14,700 nt of DNA from DATIYF01 sp035517775 (GTDB lineage Bacteria; Acidobacteriota; Terriglobia; Terriglobales; Acidobacteriaceae): contig DATIYF010000094.1 in NCBI GenBank assembly GCA_035517775.1, forward strand, positions 1 to 14,700, given 5' to 3'. Shown here one piece after another: positions 1 through 7,144 of the stretch. The notes under the pieces were generated by a model, which did no database searches, was not told the origin of the DNA, and saw nothing but the letters and a program-made list of their open reading frames with translations. Both the position numbers and the translations under genes were made by a program. Every line of letters begins with the position of its first letter. Position 1 is the first letter of the stretch.

Positions 1-1529
1 AAGCGCATCTTGATGACCTTCTCTTCGCGAGGCGTCAGGGTGCGCAGCACCTGCCCGGTCTGGTCTTTCAGGTTGACATTGATGACCGCCTCGGCCGGCG
101 AGACCACGGCGCGGTCTTCAATGAAGTCGCCCAAATGCGAATCTTCCTCTTCGCCGATGGGCGTTTCGAGGGAGATAGGCTCCTGTGCGATCTTCAATAC
201 TTTGCGGACCTTGGCCACCGGAATATCCATTCTCTTGGCGATTTCTTCCGACGTCGGTTCGCGTCCCAGTTCCTGCACCAGCTGCCGCGAAGTGCGGATC
301 AGCTTGTTGATCGTCTCGATCATGTGCACGGGGATTCGAATCGTACGCGCCTGATCAGCAATTGCACGAGTAATCGCCTGCCGGATCCACCACGTGGCGT
401 AGGTGGAGAACTTGTAGCCGCGGCGGTATTCGAATTTATCCACGGCTTTCATCAGGCCGATGTTGCCCTCCTGAATCAGGTCGAGGAACTGCAGTCCGCG
501 GTTGGTGTATTTCTTGGCGATGGAGACCACCAGGCGCAGGTTGGCTTCGATCAGCTCGCGCTTGGCCTGCTCCGCGTCCATATCGCCCTGGATGATCTCG
601 CGCTGGGTGCGCTTGAGCTCCTGGAAAGAGACGCCGGCTTCGACTTCGAGCTTTTCCAGCTCGCCGTGAATGCCGCGGGCCTGGCGCTTGTACTCTTTGC
701 GCTGCTCTTCGCTGCGCGTGGCCTCGGCCTTTTTCTCCAGGTTCTGCGACTGGCGGTCGAGCGAGCGCATGGTGTCCACGGTCTTGTTGACGCGGTCAAT
801 CAGGCGCTTGCGCTCGGTGTTGGTGAAACCCAGGTTGCGCACGCACAGAGAAACCCGCACGATGGCGCGGGCCAGCGAGCGGCGGTAGCGGCGATGGTCC
901 TTGGGGCGCTTCTTCTGTGAAACGGCGATGAACTTTTCCTGCAGCACCCCGGCCTTCTTGTAGGCCTTGGCCAGTTCGTCAATCTTGCCGGTGAATTCCT
1001 TCAGGCGGTTCTGCAGAATTTCGTCGGTGATTTCCTCCTCGTCGAAGGTCACCACTTCCTTGATGGAGCGCACGCTCTTCTTGAGGTCTTCGCCCAGGGC
1101 CAGCAGTTCGTTGATGACGATGGGCGAGCGCGAAAGCGCCTTGAGCACGCGCAACTGGCCGCGCTCAATGCGCTTGGCGATCTCGACTTCACCTTCTCGA
1201 GTGAGCAGCGGCACCGTGCCCATCTCGCGCAGATACATGCGGACCGGGTCGTTGGTTTTTTCCATGGCCCCGGGCGAGAGGTCGAGTTCCACATCCTCGC
1301 CCATTTCTTCTTCCTCGAACTTCTTGTCCAGCACGGAAGAAGGCATCTTGGGGCCTTCGAGCACATCAATGCCCTGCGTACCAATGGTGGTCAGCAGATC
1401 GTCGAGGTCTTCAGGAGAGTGCACATCGTGCGGGATCAAATCGTTGACCTGGTCGTAGGTCAGGTATCCCTTTTCCTTGCCTGCGTCAATCAGCTTTTTA
1501 ATGTCGTCGTACTTGTCGTCAAGAGCCAA
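1..1529 (-). CDS. rpoD: RNA polymerase primary sigma factor (sigma-70), 3' end outside window
   Basis: This is the housekeeping sigma factor that directs core RNA polymerase to -35/-10 promoters. My translation gives 509 complete codons before the left edge. Region 1.1 covers about residues 1-55. Region 1.2 follows at 93-125 (DPVRMYLREMG). A long, highly charged non-conserved region spans about 126-320. Regions 2.1-2.4 run from about 322 to 398 (RLVVSIAKKYTNRG, then FSTYATWWIRQAITRAI at 375-390). Region 3 follows, then the start of region 4 (TLTPREEKVIKM at 498). Region 4.2, the -35-binding helix-turn-helix, lies outside the window. The start is TTG at 1529-1527: an in-frame TGA lies five codons upstream, a GAGGA ribosome site is 9 nt before it, and the first ATG comes only at codon 62, after region 1.1. 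It lies downstream of dnaG, as in the classical macromolecular-synthesis operon, but 252 bp of intergenic DNA suggests it may also have its own promoter. Confidence 0.97.
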   Translation of the reverse strand, partial: MALDDKYDDIKKLIDAGKEKGYLTYDQVNDLIPHDVHSPEDLDDLLTTIGTQGIDVLEGPKMPSSVLDKKFEEEEMGEDVELDLSPGAMEKTNDPVRMYLREMGTVPLLTREGEVEIAKRIERGQLRVLKALSRSPIVINELLALGEDLKKSVRSIKEVVTFDEEEITDEILQNRLKEFTGKIDELAKAYKKAGVLQEKFIAVSQKKRPKDHRRYRRSLARAIVRVSLCVRNLGFTNTERKRLIDRVNKTVDTMRSLDRQSQNLEKKAEATRSEEQRKEYKRQARGIHGELEKLEVEAGVSFQELKRTQREIIQGDMDAEQAKRELIEANLRLVVSIAKKYTNRGLQFLDLIQEGNIGLMKAVDKFEYRRGYKFSTYATWWIRQAITRAIADQARTIRIPVHMIETINKLIRTSRQLVQELGREPTSEEIAKRMDIPVAKVRKVLKIAQEPISLETPIGEEEDSHLGDFIEDRAVVSPAEAVINVNLKDQTGQVLRTLTPREEKVIKMR

Positions 1530-1781
1530 GACGGAATATCCTCAACGCCCTGATAGAAGGACGTTCAAAACCTGAATTGGTGGGAACGTAGAAATGGCAG
1601 AAACGTTGCGCCGACACAAACCCTTCGAGTGTAGCATAGAAGCCGGGCTTATGCCCATGAGAACTACCTGCCGCCGCGACTGCTGAACGCCTGCCCGCCC
1701 TATCTCCCAACCTGATAATAACTTAGATGGCGGAAGAGGGCGTTTAGTTTCAAGGAACCGGGCGCCGGAAAGCCTTACGAA
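1530..1781. other. dnaG-rpoD intergenic region
   Basis: No convincing gene is present. A 63-codon minus-strand frame (1519-1710) overlaps the rpoD start and has no family features. On the minus strand, TATGCTACACT (1628-1638) looks like a -10 region about 100 bp upstream of rpoD, but I see no good -35 at the right spacing, so it is only a candidate. A short hairpin GGGC-TTAT-GCCC lies at 1645-1656. No clear rho-independent terminator follows dnaG, so read-through from dnaG into rpoD remains possible. Confidence 0.4.
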
Positions 1782-3743
1782 TCATGCAGCTCCCTCGGCC
1801 AGGCCGGGATCCATGAGCGTGCGTTTGAGCCGGGTTTTTTCCGCCAACAGAGCCTGCATTTGGGCCGGGTCCCTGGCGGCGGCAGCTTGCAGCTCGCGCT
1901 GGATCTGCTCCAGGCGGCGGCGGATGCGAATCCGCTGCAGCGCCCGAACCGCTCCTTCCAGGCGGGCGGCGGTCAGCTCTTCGTCGTCCCTCATTAGGAT
2001 GGCGGCGAGCAGGTTGCGGTCGCCCTCGGCGAGCGCTAATTCCATCAAATCAGGGGTTTCCGCCGGCATGCCGAGCAGCGCCTGAATAAGTTGCTCGGTG
2101 GGCAGGCCCTGGTGCAGGGGCTCGCCGGCCAGGGCAAAGCGGGCCTGGCGCGAGGGGTCGAATTCGTCATCAGCGCCCTCGCGGGAGGAGACGTATTGTT
2201 CCGAAGCCTGCATTTCGGTGGCCGAGGCGAGGGCACGAATGATGATGCGCTCGGCATCGGTGACCTGGGCCAGGGGCGGGGCCTTGACGGCTGCGGCAGA
2301 GCGGCTGGTGGCGGCGTGCTTCAACTCCTGACGCAGGACGGTCGAGTCTATGGCCAGCTTTTGGGCAATTTCACCGGCGAGCTCGTCGCGGGTAATACGG
2401 CTGGGGACGCGCTGAATGTGGGGCAGCAGCCAGTTGACCGCCTTTACCTTGCCTTCGGCGCTGCGCACGGGAAACTGCGCCCGGGCGCGCTCAATGAGAT
2501 AGGTGAAGTAGCGCTGTGAGCTCTTGAGCGCGGCCGCGTAGGCCTCCCGGCCTTTGCGGCGGAGGAAGAGGTCGGGATCGAAGCCCGCCTCGAGTTGCAA
2601 TACCTGGATCTCGAATTCTTCTTCCACCAGCAGGCCAAGGGTGCGCTCGGTGGCGCGGGCCCCGGCGGTATCGGGGTCGAAGTTGACGACGATTCGCTTG
2701 CTGAAGCGGCCAAGCAGGCGGGCCTGCAGCTCAGTGAATGCCGTGCCAGAGCTGGCGATCACGTTGTGAAAACCGGCGGCATGCACCGAAATGCAGTCCA
2801 TCTGGCCTTCGACCAGAATAGAGTAGTTGAGCTGGCGGATAGCCTCTTTGGCGTGGTCGAGATTGAAGAGCACCCGCGATTTGGAGTAGATGGCGGTTTC
2901 AGGCGAGTTGAGATACTTCGGCCCGGCCTTTTCGTCGGTCGAGAGAGTGCGGCCGGTGAAGGCAATGATGCGTCCGGTTTCGTTGGCGATGGGGAACATC
3001 ACGCGGTTGCGGAATTTGGAGTACATCGAAAGCGTCGTGGGTCCTTGTTCGCGGGCCGTGGCCGGCCGGCCATCAGCCGTTGACGGCTGGCCATTACCCT
3101 CCGCTTCCTTGTCATCCCGAGCGGAGCGAGGGATCTGCTTTTCCTGATTGCTGACCGCTGATGGCTGACTGCTCTTCCACGAAAAAAGGCCGCTTTCGCG
3201 CAGCACATCTTCGGGAAACTCGCCTTTCAGGCGGTCGCGCAACAGGAAGCCGGAGTCGGGCGCGTAGCCGATGCGGAAGGCCTTGATGGTCTCTTCGTTC
3301 AGGCCGCGGCCGGTGAGATATTCGCGGGCGTGAGCGCCCTCGGGACGGCGCAGGCACTCCTGAAAAAAACCGCAGGCGCGCTCGTGGACTTCGAGCAGCG
3401 CGGTGCGCAATTTGGCCTCCTCGGCCTCAGCCGGACTGGAGAAGGTTTGCTTCGGAAGAGGGACGCCGAGTTTCTGCGCCACCGCGCGCACGGCTTCCGG
3501 GAAGGTGATGTTTTCGATCTTCTGCACGAAGCTGAAGACGTCGCCGGAGGCGCCGCAGCCGAAGCAGTGAAAGAACTGGCGCGTGGCATGGACGGAAAAC
3601 GAAGGCGTTTTCTCGCCGTGAAAGGGACAAAGGCCGGAGTAGTTCTGCGCCCCGGACTTCTTCAGCTTGACGTAATCGCCCACAATGCGGACGATATCGG
3701 CCTGCTGTTTGAGGGTGTAGGCGAAATCTCCGGGGTTGGCCAT
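1782..3743 (-). CDS. dnaG: DNA primase
   Basis: DnaG synthesises RNA primers at the replication fork and is recruited by the replicative helicase DnaB. The protein has 653 residues. The N-terminal CHC2 zinc-binding domain has ligands C39, H42, C60 and C63, almost the spacing of E. coli DnaG. The RNA polymerase core includes YSKFRNRVMFPI (241-252) and the conserved PKYLNSPET (275-283). The TOPRIM fold carries the metal-binding EGQMD (312-316) and NFDPDTAG (354-361). The C-terminal helical part is less conserved, as expected for the DnaB-interacting domain. The start matches the family N-terminus (ADIVRIVGDYVKLKK), although no Shine-Dalgarno is obvious before the ATG. Residues about 190-238 are an extra low-complexity stretch where relatives have roughly ten residues; its DNA is made of dispersed-repeat sequence (separate entry). 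The frame is intact and both flanking motifs are normal, so the gene is probably functional. rpoD follows on the same strand. Confidence 0.97.
   Translation of the reverse strand: MANPGDFAYTLKQQADIVRIVGDYVKLKKSGAQNYSGLCPFHGEKTPSFSVHATRQFFHCFGCGASGDVFSFVQKIENITFPEAVRAVAQKLGVPLPKQTFSSPAEAEEAKLRTALLEVHERACGFFQECLRRPEGAHAREYLTGRGLNEETIKAFRIGYAPDSGFLLRDRLKGEFPEDVLRESGLFSWKSSQPSAVSNQEKQIPRSARDDKEAEGNGQPSTADGRPATAREQGPTTLSMYSKFRNRVMFPIANETGRIIAFTGRTLSTDEKAGPKYLNSPETAIYSKSRVLFNLDHAKEAIRQLNYSILVEGQMDCISVHAAGFHNVIASSGTAFTELQARLLGRFSKRIVVNFDPDTAGARATERTLGLLVEEEFEIQVLQLEAGFDPDLFLRRKGREAYAAALKSSQRYFTYLIERARAQFPVRSAEGKVKAVNWLLPHIQRVPSRITRDELAGEIAQKLAIDSTVLRQELKHAATSRSAAAVKAPPLAQVTDAERIIIRALASATEMQASEQYVSSREGADDEFDPSRQARFALAGEPLHQGLPTEQLIQALLGMPAETPDLMELALAEGDRNLLAAILMRDDEELTAARLEGAVRALQRIRIRRRLEQIQRELQAAAARDPAQMQALLAEKTRLKRTLMDPGLAEGAA
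3030..3176. repeat. Dispersed-repeat DNA inserted in frame within dnaG
   Basis: This 147-bp stretch encodes dnaG residues about 190-238, between GLFSWK and YSKFRNRVMFPI. The + strand contains GTCATCCCGAGCGGAGCGAG from 3111, a relative of the GTCATTCTCAGCGAAGCGGC sequence on the minus strand at 4011-4030. It is flanked by two related segments sharing the core CCGYTGAYGGCTG, at 3077-3089 and 3155-3167. The first also forms a small hairpin (CAGCCGT-TG-ACGGCTG, 3074-3089). The encoded peptide is rich in S, Q, A and D and has no recognisable fold. Length and composition fit repeat DNA that landed in a tolerated linker without breaking the frame. Confidence 0.7.
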
Positions 3744-3781
3744 GGGCTAGGGAAATTGTGCGCGAGCGGGCCGCTGAATGG

Positions 3782-3809
3782 AATATACCGGAAGAAGAAA
3801 AATTGTGGA
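3782..3809 (-). promoter_or_regulatory. Candidate sigma-70 promoter for dnaG
   Basis: Read on the minus strand, TCCACA (3809-3804, four of six consensus bases) is followed after 16 nt by TATATT (3787-3782, five of six). Transcription would start near 3775 and leave a leader of about 30 nt before the dnaG ATG at 3743. It is an AT-rich island in GC-rich DNA. Position and spacing are suitable, but the evidence is only consensus matching. Confidence 0.35.
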
Positions 3810-3948
3810 GAAGGTGTGGAAGGGGTGGCTGAAGCGAGAGGGGGCGGGCGGGCGGTCCACACAAGGCGGTTTTCGCTGTGTGGGGATGGGGAGAATCCCG
3901 TTGTTACTCTTCGGTCGGATCGTTAACTCGATTCGTCCCTTCTGCCCG

Positions 3949-3965
3949 CAAGCCAAAACCGGGCT
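3949..3965 (-). repeat. Dispersed repeat core, degraded copy
   Basis: CAAGCCAAAACCGGGCT is the exact 17-base reverse complement of the core at 7076-7092. Here the flanking arms, including a matching GAGTGGG stretch, no longer pair well, so the stem-loop seen at the other copy is largely lost. The two copies sit in intergenic DNA in opposite orientation, about 3.1 kb apart. Confidence 0.7.
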
Positions 3966-4010
3966 GGAGTGGGCCACCGGCCGGGCTGTGTCGGCTTGCG
4001 CTGCGCGCAG

Positions 4011-4030
4011 GCCGCTTCGCTGAGAATGAC
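4011..4030 (-). repeat. GTCATTC-type dispersed repeat
   Basis: The minus strand reads GTCATTCTCAGCGAAGCGGC. It matches the pattern GTCATYCYSAGCGRAGCG shared with the segment at 3111-3130 inside dnaG. Sequences of this type recur in intergenic DNA of many bacteria; here it lies just downstream of the VOC gene. Confidence 0.5.
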
Positions 4031-4051
4031 GGCGTCGAGGCGGTGACAGAA

Positions 4052-4501
4052 CTAAGCGGCGCCGCTTCTGAAATGATCAATCGCCATCTGGGTGTATTGG
4101 CCGACCTCGATGATGTAGCCATCGGGATCACGCATGTAGCAACGCCATTCCCAGCCGTCAGGATTGGCCAGCGGCTGGGTAAGAAAGGTGGCGCCTTTTT
4201 CGCTCCATTGTTTGTAGCAGGCCCAGATGTCGGCAACCCGCAAATTGAGGAAGCTGCTCACCCGGTTGAGGTCGCGTGGCGTTTCGAGAAAGACCTGAGG
4301 CTTATCGGCGGTCGGGCCGCCTCCGGAGTTGAGAATGATCCAGCTGTTGGCCAGCTTGATATAGCAGGGATTTTCCGCCTTGATCAGTTTCCCGCCAAGA
4401 ATGCGGACATAAAAGTCCCTGGATTTTTCCTGGTCGCTGACGGTGAAGAAGTGAGTGGCGAAAAAACCTTCGCTTGCAAGCGGCGCATCGGGTAAATTCA
4501 T
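4052..4501 (-). CDS. VOC-family (glyoxalase/bleomycin-resistance fold) protein
   Basis: This 149-residue protein is one vicinal-oxygen-chelate domain, the fold of glyoxalase I, extradiol dioxygenases and antibiotic-binding proteins. H17 (FFATHFFTVSD) and the glutamate of GYIIEVGQY are the usual first and last metal-ligand positions. Other typical elements are the KSRDFYVRILGG turn and the C-terminal RDPDGYIIEVGQ signature. The family member and substrate cannot be named. The ATG at 4501 is preferred over the 27-residue-longer frame because GGGAGG lies 5 nt upstream and the domain starts directly afterwards. The start overlaps the stop of the upstream peroxiredoxin-like gene as ATGA, implying translational coupling. 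It is the last gene of the three-gene redox operon, so a role in detoxifying a reactive metabolite or modifying an aromatic compound is possible, but this is inference. Confidence 0.88.
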   Translation of the reverse strand: MNLPDAPLASEGFFATHFFTVSDQEKSRDFYVRILGGKLIKAENPCYIKLANSWIILNSGGGPTADKPQVFLETPRDLNRVSSFLNLRVADIWACYKQWSEKGATFLTQPLANPDGWEWRCYMRDPDGYIIEVGQYTQMAIDHFRSGAA

Positions 4502-5103
4502 TTTTGCCTCCCGTTGTCGGTAGCAGTTCTCTCCACACGCTTGTTCCAACCGTGGAAACGCGAGAGATCGCCGGCATTCCATGCCTGGCGCAGCCCAGGA
4601 GCACTCAGATCCCAGTCGGGGCGGATTTCACTGGTGACCACGCGCAGGTCGTGCCAAAGGTCAAGGACCGATGGACGCCCCCAGAACCAGTAACCGTTGT
4701 AGATGCTGTAAATCACCAGGCCTGGCTTGAGCACCAGCGTATGCGGGATCATGGGATTGTGCTCGGGATCGGTGTACTCCTGGATGTCGAGATCTTTCTG
4801 AACTTTTCGGTCAGGGTCAGAGAGAAAGGTCCACTGGGCGCCGACCGACGCGCGGAACTCCTGCAGGGTGTGATGGTCGTCGGTGGCGATGGTGGCGACC
4901 TGCGTGTACGCCACCGCGATCTTCGGGTAAAAGGCGGCGAGCTCCAGATGCTGCTGGTGTTCTTTTGGGCAATAGTGGCCGCGGGCAAGGGTGAGGATCA
5001 GCGGATCGTCCCCCTGAAGCTCGCTCAGCTTGCGCATTGTGCTGGTGTGATCAGGGAGTTCGTAGTCGGGGAAAGTGTTTCCGGGCACGATATCGGAACG
5101 CAT
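4498..5103 (-). CDS. Single-cysteine peroxiredoxin-like (AhpC/TSA, redoxin) protein
   Basis: This 201-residue thioredoxin-fold protein begins like AhpC/TSA proteins (PGNTFPDYELPDHTSTMRKLSEL) and carries LILTLARGHYCPKEHQQH at the catalytic position. Relatives usually read RGxWCPxC; here C45 is the only cysteine in the protein, so any peroxidase action would need an external thiol partner or another reductant. The middle part (VATIATDDHHTLQEFRASV, WTFLSDPDRKVQKDLDI) matches the redoxin core; the aromatic tail (YNGYWFWGRPS) is typical of the less characterised peroxiredoxin-like group. Start: ATG at 5103 with AGGAG 5-6 nt upstream. It lies 32 bp after the flavoprotein gene and overlaps the VOC gene by 4 bp. 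A loss of peroxidase function, leaving a structural or sensing role, cannot be excluded. Confidence 0.85.
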   Translation of the reverse strand: MRSDIVPGNTFPDYELPDHTSTMRKLSELQGDDPLILTLARGHYCPKEHQQHLELAAFYPKIAVAYTQVATIATDDHHTLQEFRASVGAQWTFLSDPDRKVQKDLDIQEYTDPEHNPMIPHTLVLKPGLVIYSIYNGYWFWGRPSVLDLWHDLRVVTSEIRPDWDLSAPGLRQAWNAGDLSRFHGWNKRVERTATDNGRQK

Positions 5104-5135
5104 TAGACTCCTTCCGTTTCTTCCATGGTCCTCTC

Positions 5136-6893
5136 TCAGAGGTCCAGAGTGACAGCCGCGGTTGGCTGGGAACAGCAGATGAGGGCGTTGCCGGGAGCGG
5201 GCATCTCCAGCGGCTCAGGGTTATAAGCCAGCGAACCGGCAATCAGGCCAGTCATGCAGGTGTGGCAGACTCCAGTGCGGCACGACCATCGGACGGGGAC
5301 GTCGCAGGCTTCCGCCAGCTCCAGCAGGCTGGCGAATTTCGCATCCCAGGCGGCGGTAATTCCGCTGCGCGCGAATGAGACTGGGGGACCGGAACCGGGC
5401 GCGCCTTCTGGCAGGTGCGGAGTGTGAACCACCTGCGCCATGCCCGGGGTTATCGCTTCCAGAGAACCGAAAATTTCGGTATGCACATTGCCGGCGGGCA
5501 CTCCCCAGGTTCCCAGCCCATCGCGCATATTCTGCAGGAACGAAGGCGGGCCACAGAGATAGAAATCACTCTCCCGCGGCACGCCAAGTCTCTGCAGTAA
5601 AGCGGTGTCAATATGGCCGGGAGCATCGAAGTCTTCCCCGGGCCGGTCGGATGCGCCAGGCCTGCTGTACACGACGTACGCCCGGCCGCGAGAGAGCTGT
5701 TTGACCAATGAGCGCGATTCCTGCGCAAAAGGGTGGTCGCCGCCATTGCGCGCTCCATAGATCCACCAGATGTCGCGTTGCGATCGTTCGGCAGCGAGCG
5801 AGTGCAGCATCGCCATCACGGGGGTTGCGCCCACTCCCGCGCTCAGCAGAACCACAGCAACCCGGCTGGGACGCAAAGTAAAGCTTCCGCGCGGCGCGCT
5901 GACCTGCAATACATCGCCTTGGCGGGTGCGGTCGCACAAAAAGGAGCTGCCAACCCCGTTCAATTCTCGTTTGACACTGATGCGGAAATGGTCGTCCGCC
6001 GGCAGATCTGACAGGGAATAGCTGCGAAGAACCGGCGGTTTGTCTGGCTCGAGGAGCAAGCGCAAGACCACAAACTGACCGGCCTGGAAGAGTGAAAGAG
6101 GTTGGCCATCGGCAGGCGACAGAATAAGGGAAGTGACACTATCGCTCTCTTTATGAAGATTAGCCACTCGCATCGGCCGAAAGCCGGGCCATGCCGGCGC
6201 TTGCTCCTCATAGGCCAGCCCCGCATTTCCGGCCGCGGTTGTGGGGGTCAAGTCCTGTTGGAGCATGGCCTGGAACGAGCCCTGCCAACCCTGGCTGAGT
6301 GCCGGGATCCGCAGCGCCCGTTGCAGTTGCTGGCGAGAATGCCCCGGCAGATACAAGAGAGCGTCAATCTCAGCCACGGTGGCGCGCTCCGGACCGTCAG
6401 CGATTTTTACGATGTCATCGCCGGCGCCAACTTCTCCTTCCTGCAAGACGCGGAAATAGAATCCCGGTCTGTGATGCGCTACCAGCAGGGCCGGCATCCG
6501 AGGCTCATTCATGCGAATGCCAACGCGGTAGCAGGTGACGCGTGGCTGAGACACCTCAAATACAGCGCTCCCGATGCGGTAGCGATCGCCAATGCAAACC
6601 TCGCTATCAAGCAGTCCCTCGACCGTGAAGTTTTCTCCGAACTGGCCGTAGCTGAAGTCATTGCGTCCCAGAAAGCGCTCCCAGTAGTGATAGGAGTCCA
6701 TCTGATAAACGAAGACGGCGCGTTGCTCACCGCCGTGACCGGCCAGATCGCCCTGCCCATCGCCATCAATATCGAGTTTGCGCGCCCTTCGCCGGTCCTT
6801 CACGGGAGATTTCCAGATCCCGGTATGGACGGTCTTGCCGTTCCAGGTTACGTCACGCGGGAAACCGACATTCAGTGAAAGCAATCGGGGCAT
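5136..6893 (-). CDS. MOSC domain / FAD-NAD(P) reductase / 2Fe-2S ferredoxin fusion
   Basis: This 585-residue protein has three modules. Residues about 1-165 are a YiiM-like MOSC domain with the GENFTVEGLL motif and C121 (RVTCYRVG), the likely molybdenum-cofactor ligand. Residues about 240-475 are a ferredoxin-NADP-reductase-type unit: the FAD motif RSYSLS (290-295), the nucleotide-binding SAGVGATPVMAML (351-363) and the C-terminal DFYLCGPPSF (443-452). Residues about 500-585 are a plant-type 2Fe-2S domain with C538, C543, C546 and C573 or C574. Electrons would flow from NAD(P)H through FAD and the cluster to the MOSC centre; YiiM-type proteins reduce N-hydroxylated compounds, but the substrate here is unknown. 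ATG at 6893 is chosen because AAGG lies 6 nt upstream and homology starts at once (RLLSLNVG). A GTG at 6932 would add 13 unremarkable residues. It leads the operon with the peroxiredoxin-like and VOC genes. Confidence 0.92.
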   Translation of the reverse strand: MPRLLSLNVGFPRDVTWNGKTVHTGIWKSPVKDRRRARKLDIDGDGQGDLAGHGGEQRAVFVYQMDSYHYWERFLGRNDFSYGQFGENFTVEGLLDSEVCIGDRYRIGSAVFEVSQPRVTCYRVGIRMNEPRMPALLVAHHRPGFYFRVLQEGEVGAGDDIVKIADGPERATVAEIDALLYLPGHSRQQLQRALRIPALSQGWQGSFQAMLQQDLTPTTAAGNAGLAYEEQAPAWPGFRPMRVANLHKESDSVTSLILSPADGQPLSLFQAGQFVVLRLLLEPDKPPVLRSYSLSDLPADDHFRISVKRELNGVGSSFLCDRTRQGDVLQVSAPRGSFTLRPSRVAVVLLSAGVGATPVMAMLHSLAAERSQRDIWWIYGARNGGDHPFAQESRSLVKQLSRGRAYVVYSRPGASDRPGEDFDAPGHIDTALLQRLGVPRESDFYLCGPPSFLQNMRDGLGTWGVPAGNVHTEIFGSLEAITPGMAQVVHTPHLPEGAPGSGPPVSFARSGITAAWDAKFASLLELAEACDVPVRWSCRTGVCHTCMTGLIAGSLAYNPEPLEMPAPGNALICCSQPTAAVTLDL

Positions 6894-7144
6894 GGGACGC
6901 CTTGTCGAGGTGGGCGCGTGGTTAGAAGCCACCCGCTAGGGGTAAAGTGCACTCGCGTAAGATTCCGCAGTCCAGACCATGCCAATGTATCAGAAGGCGA
7001 GCTGCCCATTCAGCGTTGACATGGATTCATCCTCACGCTGCAGTTTGGCTGGGAGGATTCACAAAGGCCCATTCAAGCCCGGTTTTGGCTTGAGTGGGGC
7101 AATTGGGCCGGCGGGGAAGCGACTGGTGGCCCCGCCCCGCGATT
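6894..7144. other. galU to redox-operon spacer
   Basis: No gene is supported in these 251 bp. The part near the redox operon should hold its promoter; TTGGCA occurs on the minus strand, but no good -10 lies at the right distance, so I do not call one. The part near galU contains the stem-loop repeat at 7068-7098. Read on the minus strand, that hairpin is followed by a short CCTTTG stretch, which could give weak transcription termination after galU. Confidence 0.4.
7068..7098. repeat. Dispersed stem-loop repeat, intact copy
   Basis: CCCATTCAAGCC (7068-7079) pairs with GGCTTGAGTGGG (7087-7098) around the loop CGGTTTT, giving a 12-bp stem with one T/G wobble. The 17-base core AGCCCGGTTTTGGCTTG (7076-7092) is identical, in reverse orientation, to the copy at 3949-3965. 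It lies about 50 bp downstream of galU and might serve as a terminator or mRNA 3'-end stabiliser. Confidence 0.7.

Larger units (their letters stand above)
3744..4051. other. Gene-free spacer between the redox operon and dnaG
   Basis: These 308 bp hold no supported gene. The end nearest dnaG carries the candidate promoter. The middle and left hold remnants of two dispersed repeat families, listed separately at 3949-3965 and 4011-4030. Between them is GC-rich sequence with a local palindrome (TTGCGCTGCGCGCAGG, about 3996-4011). I see no classical stem plus T-tract terminator for the VOC gene. The repeats make this look like a site that accumulates mobile or repetitive DNA. Confidence 0.5.

Noticed and set aside
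135..920. Plus-strand open frame (261 codons) opposite rpoD
   Set aside because: Antisense to conserved sigma regions; no motif of its own.
1519..1710. 63-codon minus-strand frame upstream of rpoD
   Set aside because: It overlaps the rpoD start in another frame, has no similarity that I recognise, and crosses repeat-like hairpin sequence.
3030..3176. dnaG as a pseudogene because of the odd insert
   Set aside because: The insert keeps the reading frame, introduces no stop, and all catalytic and zinc-binding motifs on both sides are intact.
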